Shown one piece after another: positions 61,758 to 64,000 of a stretch of 64,000 bases of DNA. The stretch covers positions 53,386,158 to 53,450,157 of the forward strand of contig OY979716.1 in the NCBI GenBank assembly GCA_963855995.1, written 5' to 3'. Within the stretch, counting starts at the first letter, position 1. Every line of letters starts with the position of its first letter. A model generated the notes under the pieces. That model had not been told where the DNA came from. It did no database searches and saw only the letters and a program-made list of their open reading frames with translations. The translations under genes and the position numbers were made by a program. The stretch is from Muricea muricata (lineage: Eukaryota > Cnidaria > Anthozoa > Malacalcyonacea > Plexauridae).

Positions 61758-62563
61758 TGAGTGACCACCTCAATCTCCATTGATTGGTCACCTTCCTAAA
61801 ATTTCTCCACCCCCACATACCTGAATAGTATAAAAATCTGCCTCGGATTGTAATTAAATCATTCTTGAAACATTTTTGCAGTATGAGATAATTAGCATTA
61901 TTGCATGAACTGCCATGAAGGAAATATTGTTGGTATGTATTTTGGTAATTGATAATTTTTAGGCCTGATATTCACAAAAACATTTTGGTTTCTCTTTGAA
62001 AACAATTTGTTAAATTACAAGAGTTGTCATGTTATCAATGTTATATAGTTAGTGTACTTGCCACTAAAGACTACGAAACTTTATTGAACATTTTTTTACT
62101 AAATAGGATATGGAAATTGTATGTTATGCCATTGTTGTAATTACTGAGGATCACTTATTCACTTTACTAAAACTTTGTGGTTGCATCAAAATGAGAGCTC
62201 AGTGGCCCAGCCAGCTTGACAATTAGGGGGGCATATTCATATATTCATGTTTCAGATGAATGAGACTATAAAAACAGTTGATTCCAAAATAAATGAATTG
62301 TGCTAAACATGAAAACTGGGTCCCTGGTTATCATGCTGGCTATGTCACTGAGAGCTATTGGAAAGATGTAAAAAAAAAACCCATCAATATGGCGTATGGT
62401 AATTAATTTAATTCAAACATTGTAGCAATCTAGTGTCTGTGATGAAATGGTAGACAGGCATTGTAATGTATATACTGTAATATATTCTAATATTTTATAG
62501 GGTTGTTCATCTTAAAAATAGTGTTTTGAAAAAAAAATTTCATTAATAAAAATGTTCTAACAC
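61758..62563. other. No gene seen
   Basis: AT-rich sequence without supported frames or structured repeats. Confidence 0.4.
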
Positions 62564-63312
62564 CTTTTAACTGCAGCTGACTCTGCTTGTGTCTTAAGTG
62601 TTTTTCGCAGGGCCTGCTTATGAAATTTCACCTTCTTTAATGGTCATTTTTGTAACAACATCCTTTGAGTAGGAGAAGGATTGCACACAAACAAACAACA
62701 TAACAATATTTTCCAAGCATATATCAGTCACAGATGTCTTGCTTTTAGCCAAACTAGCATTGAGTAGGATAGCATCCCATGCAGACTTGACCTTGGGCTT
62801 TTGCAAAATATCTGCCCTGACTTGCTGAAGTGGGATTTCACGAACCAAGCCAGCACTGTGTTGCCTGAACACCTTTTCACATTCAGCAGTAATACTTTTC
62901 ACAGTATTGGTCGTATAAAGTTTATAAATGTTTCACTAGGTCTTCCGACGGCTTTAATCGGCTTCGTCACAAAATTTAGACATCGATTCGCCATAAACTT
63001 TAAATCAACGACTGACTTTGTGGCTTTATCGACAATTTCACTAACGACCTTCGAAGTCAATGGCGAAACCGACTTTGCAAAGGCAGTTTTCTCACCATGC
63101 GTTGCCCTTGTATGTAGGGATAGACCACCTTTGGATTTGCAAACTTTAGAACAAAGCCCACATGGAAAGCTTTTGGTGAGATTACACTCATCGACACCCT
63201 AGTTAACGCGCTCTTCCAAGTAAAAATTCTGGTCGCTTTCTCCTGCTAACGCATTCACCATTGCTTCCATTACGTCTCCTTCATTGCTTGAGCTTTCTTC
63301 ATCACGATCCAT
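62564..63312 (-). pseudogene. C2H2 zinc-finger protein gene, broken
   Basis: Starts MDRDEESSSNEGDVMEAM at 63312; an in-frame TAG (63201-63199) interrupts it, after which the same frame gives one classical finger (FPCGLCSKVCKSKGGLSLH, then TRATHGEK) and a basic region, stopping at 62899. A second frame overlaps and continues (KSITAECEKVFRQ, REIPLQQVRADILQ, TDICLENIVMLFVCVQSFSY) to a stop at 62618, and a third (FHKQALRKTLKTQAE) reaches a GTGTTAG donor-like site at 62564. One nonsense and at least two frame changes suggest a pseudogene; unrecognised small introns or assembly errors are alternatives. Family unknown beyond the finger. Confidence 0.6.
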
Positions 63313-63572
63313 CGTCGAGATTTAAAATTTCATTTGCAAAACACCTTCGAAAAGGCAGCGAAGGACAAAATTGTAACTTAAAACCACATATATGCTTAAG
63401 ATCTGTCAACACTTTGTGTCGCCTTAAGATCACGTGACTGGTAAATTTTTATAACAATAACATTTTCTCGCTCCAGGACCCAGTTTCCTATTTAAAATCT
63501 CACTCCTTGCAACTAGTTATAAATGCGAGGATGAAAGAGCATGCGTTCCCATTGCGCCTTGCGCGCGCTTGG

Positions 63573-63605
63573 AGTTTAAGGTTTAGAGTTTAGAGTTTAG
63601 AGTTT
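63573..63605 (+). repeat. Short GTTTAGA tandem run
   Basis: Four tandem copies of TTTAGAG or close variants. Confidence 0.8.
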
Positions 63606-63628
63606 GCGAGGACAACCTTTTTGGAATT

Positions 63629-63633
<5 letters not shown>

Positions 63634-63707
<74 letters not shown>

Positions 63708-63737
63708 ATTATATAATTATTGAATATATATATATAT
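63634..63737. repeat. (TA)n microsatellite, two blocks
   Basis: 63634-63704 and 63724-63737, separated by a block containing ATTATTGAATATATA, which also precedes the first tract. Ends directly at a truncated PLE. Confidence 0.95.
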
Positions 63738-64000
63738 CCGCCATTTAGTCGAAACGTCGCTACAAACATTGGCATGACCTTCCTAAAGATCCTAGACGAA
63801 GAATTCCCGGTAGGTCACATTTTACATAAAATGTTCAATCGGAACACTGTAAAAATCAGCTACTGTTGTATGAGCAACATCAAACAAAACATAGACGGCC
63901 ACAACAAATCTATACTAGCACCTAAGCCAGTAAAAGAAACTCAAGTAAACAATTGCAACTGCCGGAAACCTACTGAATGCCCGATCCCCAAGAATTGCCT
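63738..64000 (+). mobile_element. 5'-truncated PLE running off the window
   Basis: Open frame throughout: PPFSRNVATNIGMTFLKIL, then LHKMFNRNTVKISYC, HNKSILAPK and the Cys cluster NCNCRKPTECPIPKNC. Homologous to residues about 475-560 of the 58.8-kb element but clearly diverged. The endonuclease part would lie beyond 64000. Confidence 0.85.

Overview
The window looks like nuclear DNA of an invertebrate animal, most likely a cnidarian. The evidence is AT-rich sequence, eukaryotic tRNA genes with internal Pol III promoters, short spliced exons with GT..AG introns, a Penelope-like retroelement (PLE) carrying hammerhead ribozymes, a THAP9/P-element-type transposase relic and abundant foldback elements. 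The taxon is an inference, not something read directly.

Bases 1-41900 are a tandem array of tRNA genes. The basic unit is about 2989 bp. On the minus strand it carries tRNA-Leu(TAG), a decayed tRNA-Pro(AGG), tRNA-Leu(AAG), a Pro relic, tRNA-Leu(CAG), another Pro relic and a further tRNA-like relic; on the plus strand it carries tRNA-Arg(TCG) followed by a T7 Pol III terminator. Eleven near-identical units (1-36667) are followed by two diverged units and a stub (36668-41900). The unit is itself built of about 877-bp Leu+Pro modules; from 20.8 kb onward extra modules lengthen some units to 3.9-4.7 kb. Pairs of units repeat at an exact 8917-bp offset. The only perfect tRNA-Pro(AGG) lies in the diverged edge. 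Repetitive open frames inside this region are antisense readings of tRNA genes and spacers, not proteins.

Bases 41901-48860 hold a broken THAP9/P-element-like transposase (minus strand, 42677-45082), a (CAACTTG)-rich minisatellite, a nested palindromic element and a (TA)n tract. Bases 48876-54531 hold a spliced minus-strand gene. Its ten-exon 3' form reads in frame from 51526 to 48876 (342 codons plus stop) and encodes a coiled-coil protein of unknown family. Four further exons at 52358-54531 join it in phase and suggest a second, upstream promoter. A small C2H2 zinc-finger frame sits divergently at 51765.

Bases 54573-64000 are dominated by mobile DNA: PLE 3' fragments, a 2.3-kb element with about 0.57-kb terminal inverted repeats, an essentially complete PLE (58795-61302) flanked by 148-bp direct repeats with an inverted truncated copy in front of it, a complete hammerhead ribozyme in each of these two PLE copies, a broken C2H2 gene, and another PLE running off the right end. 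PLE ends repeatedly abut (TA)n tracts.
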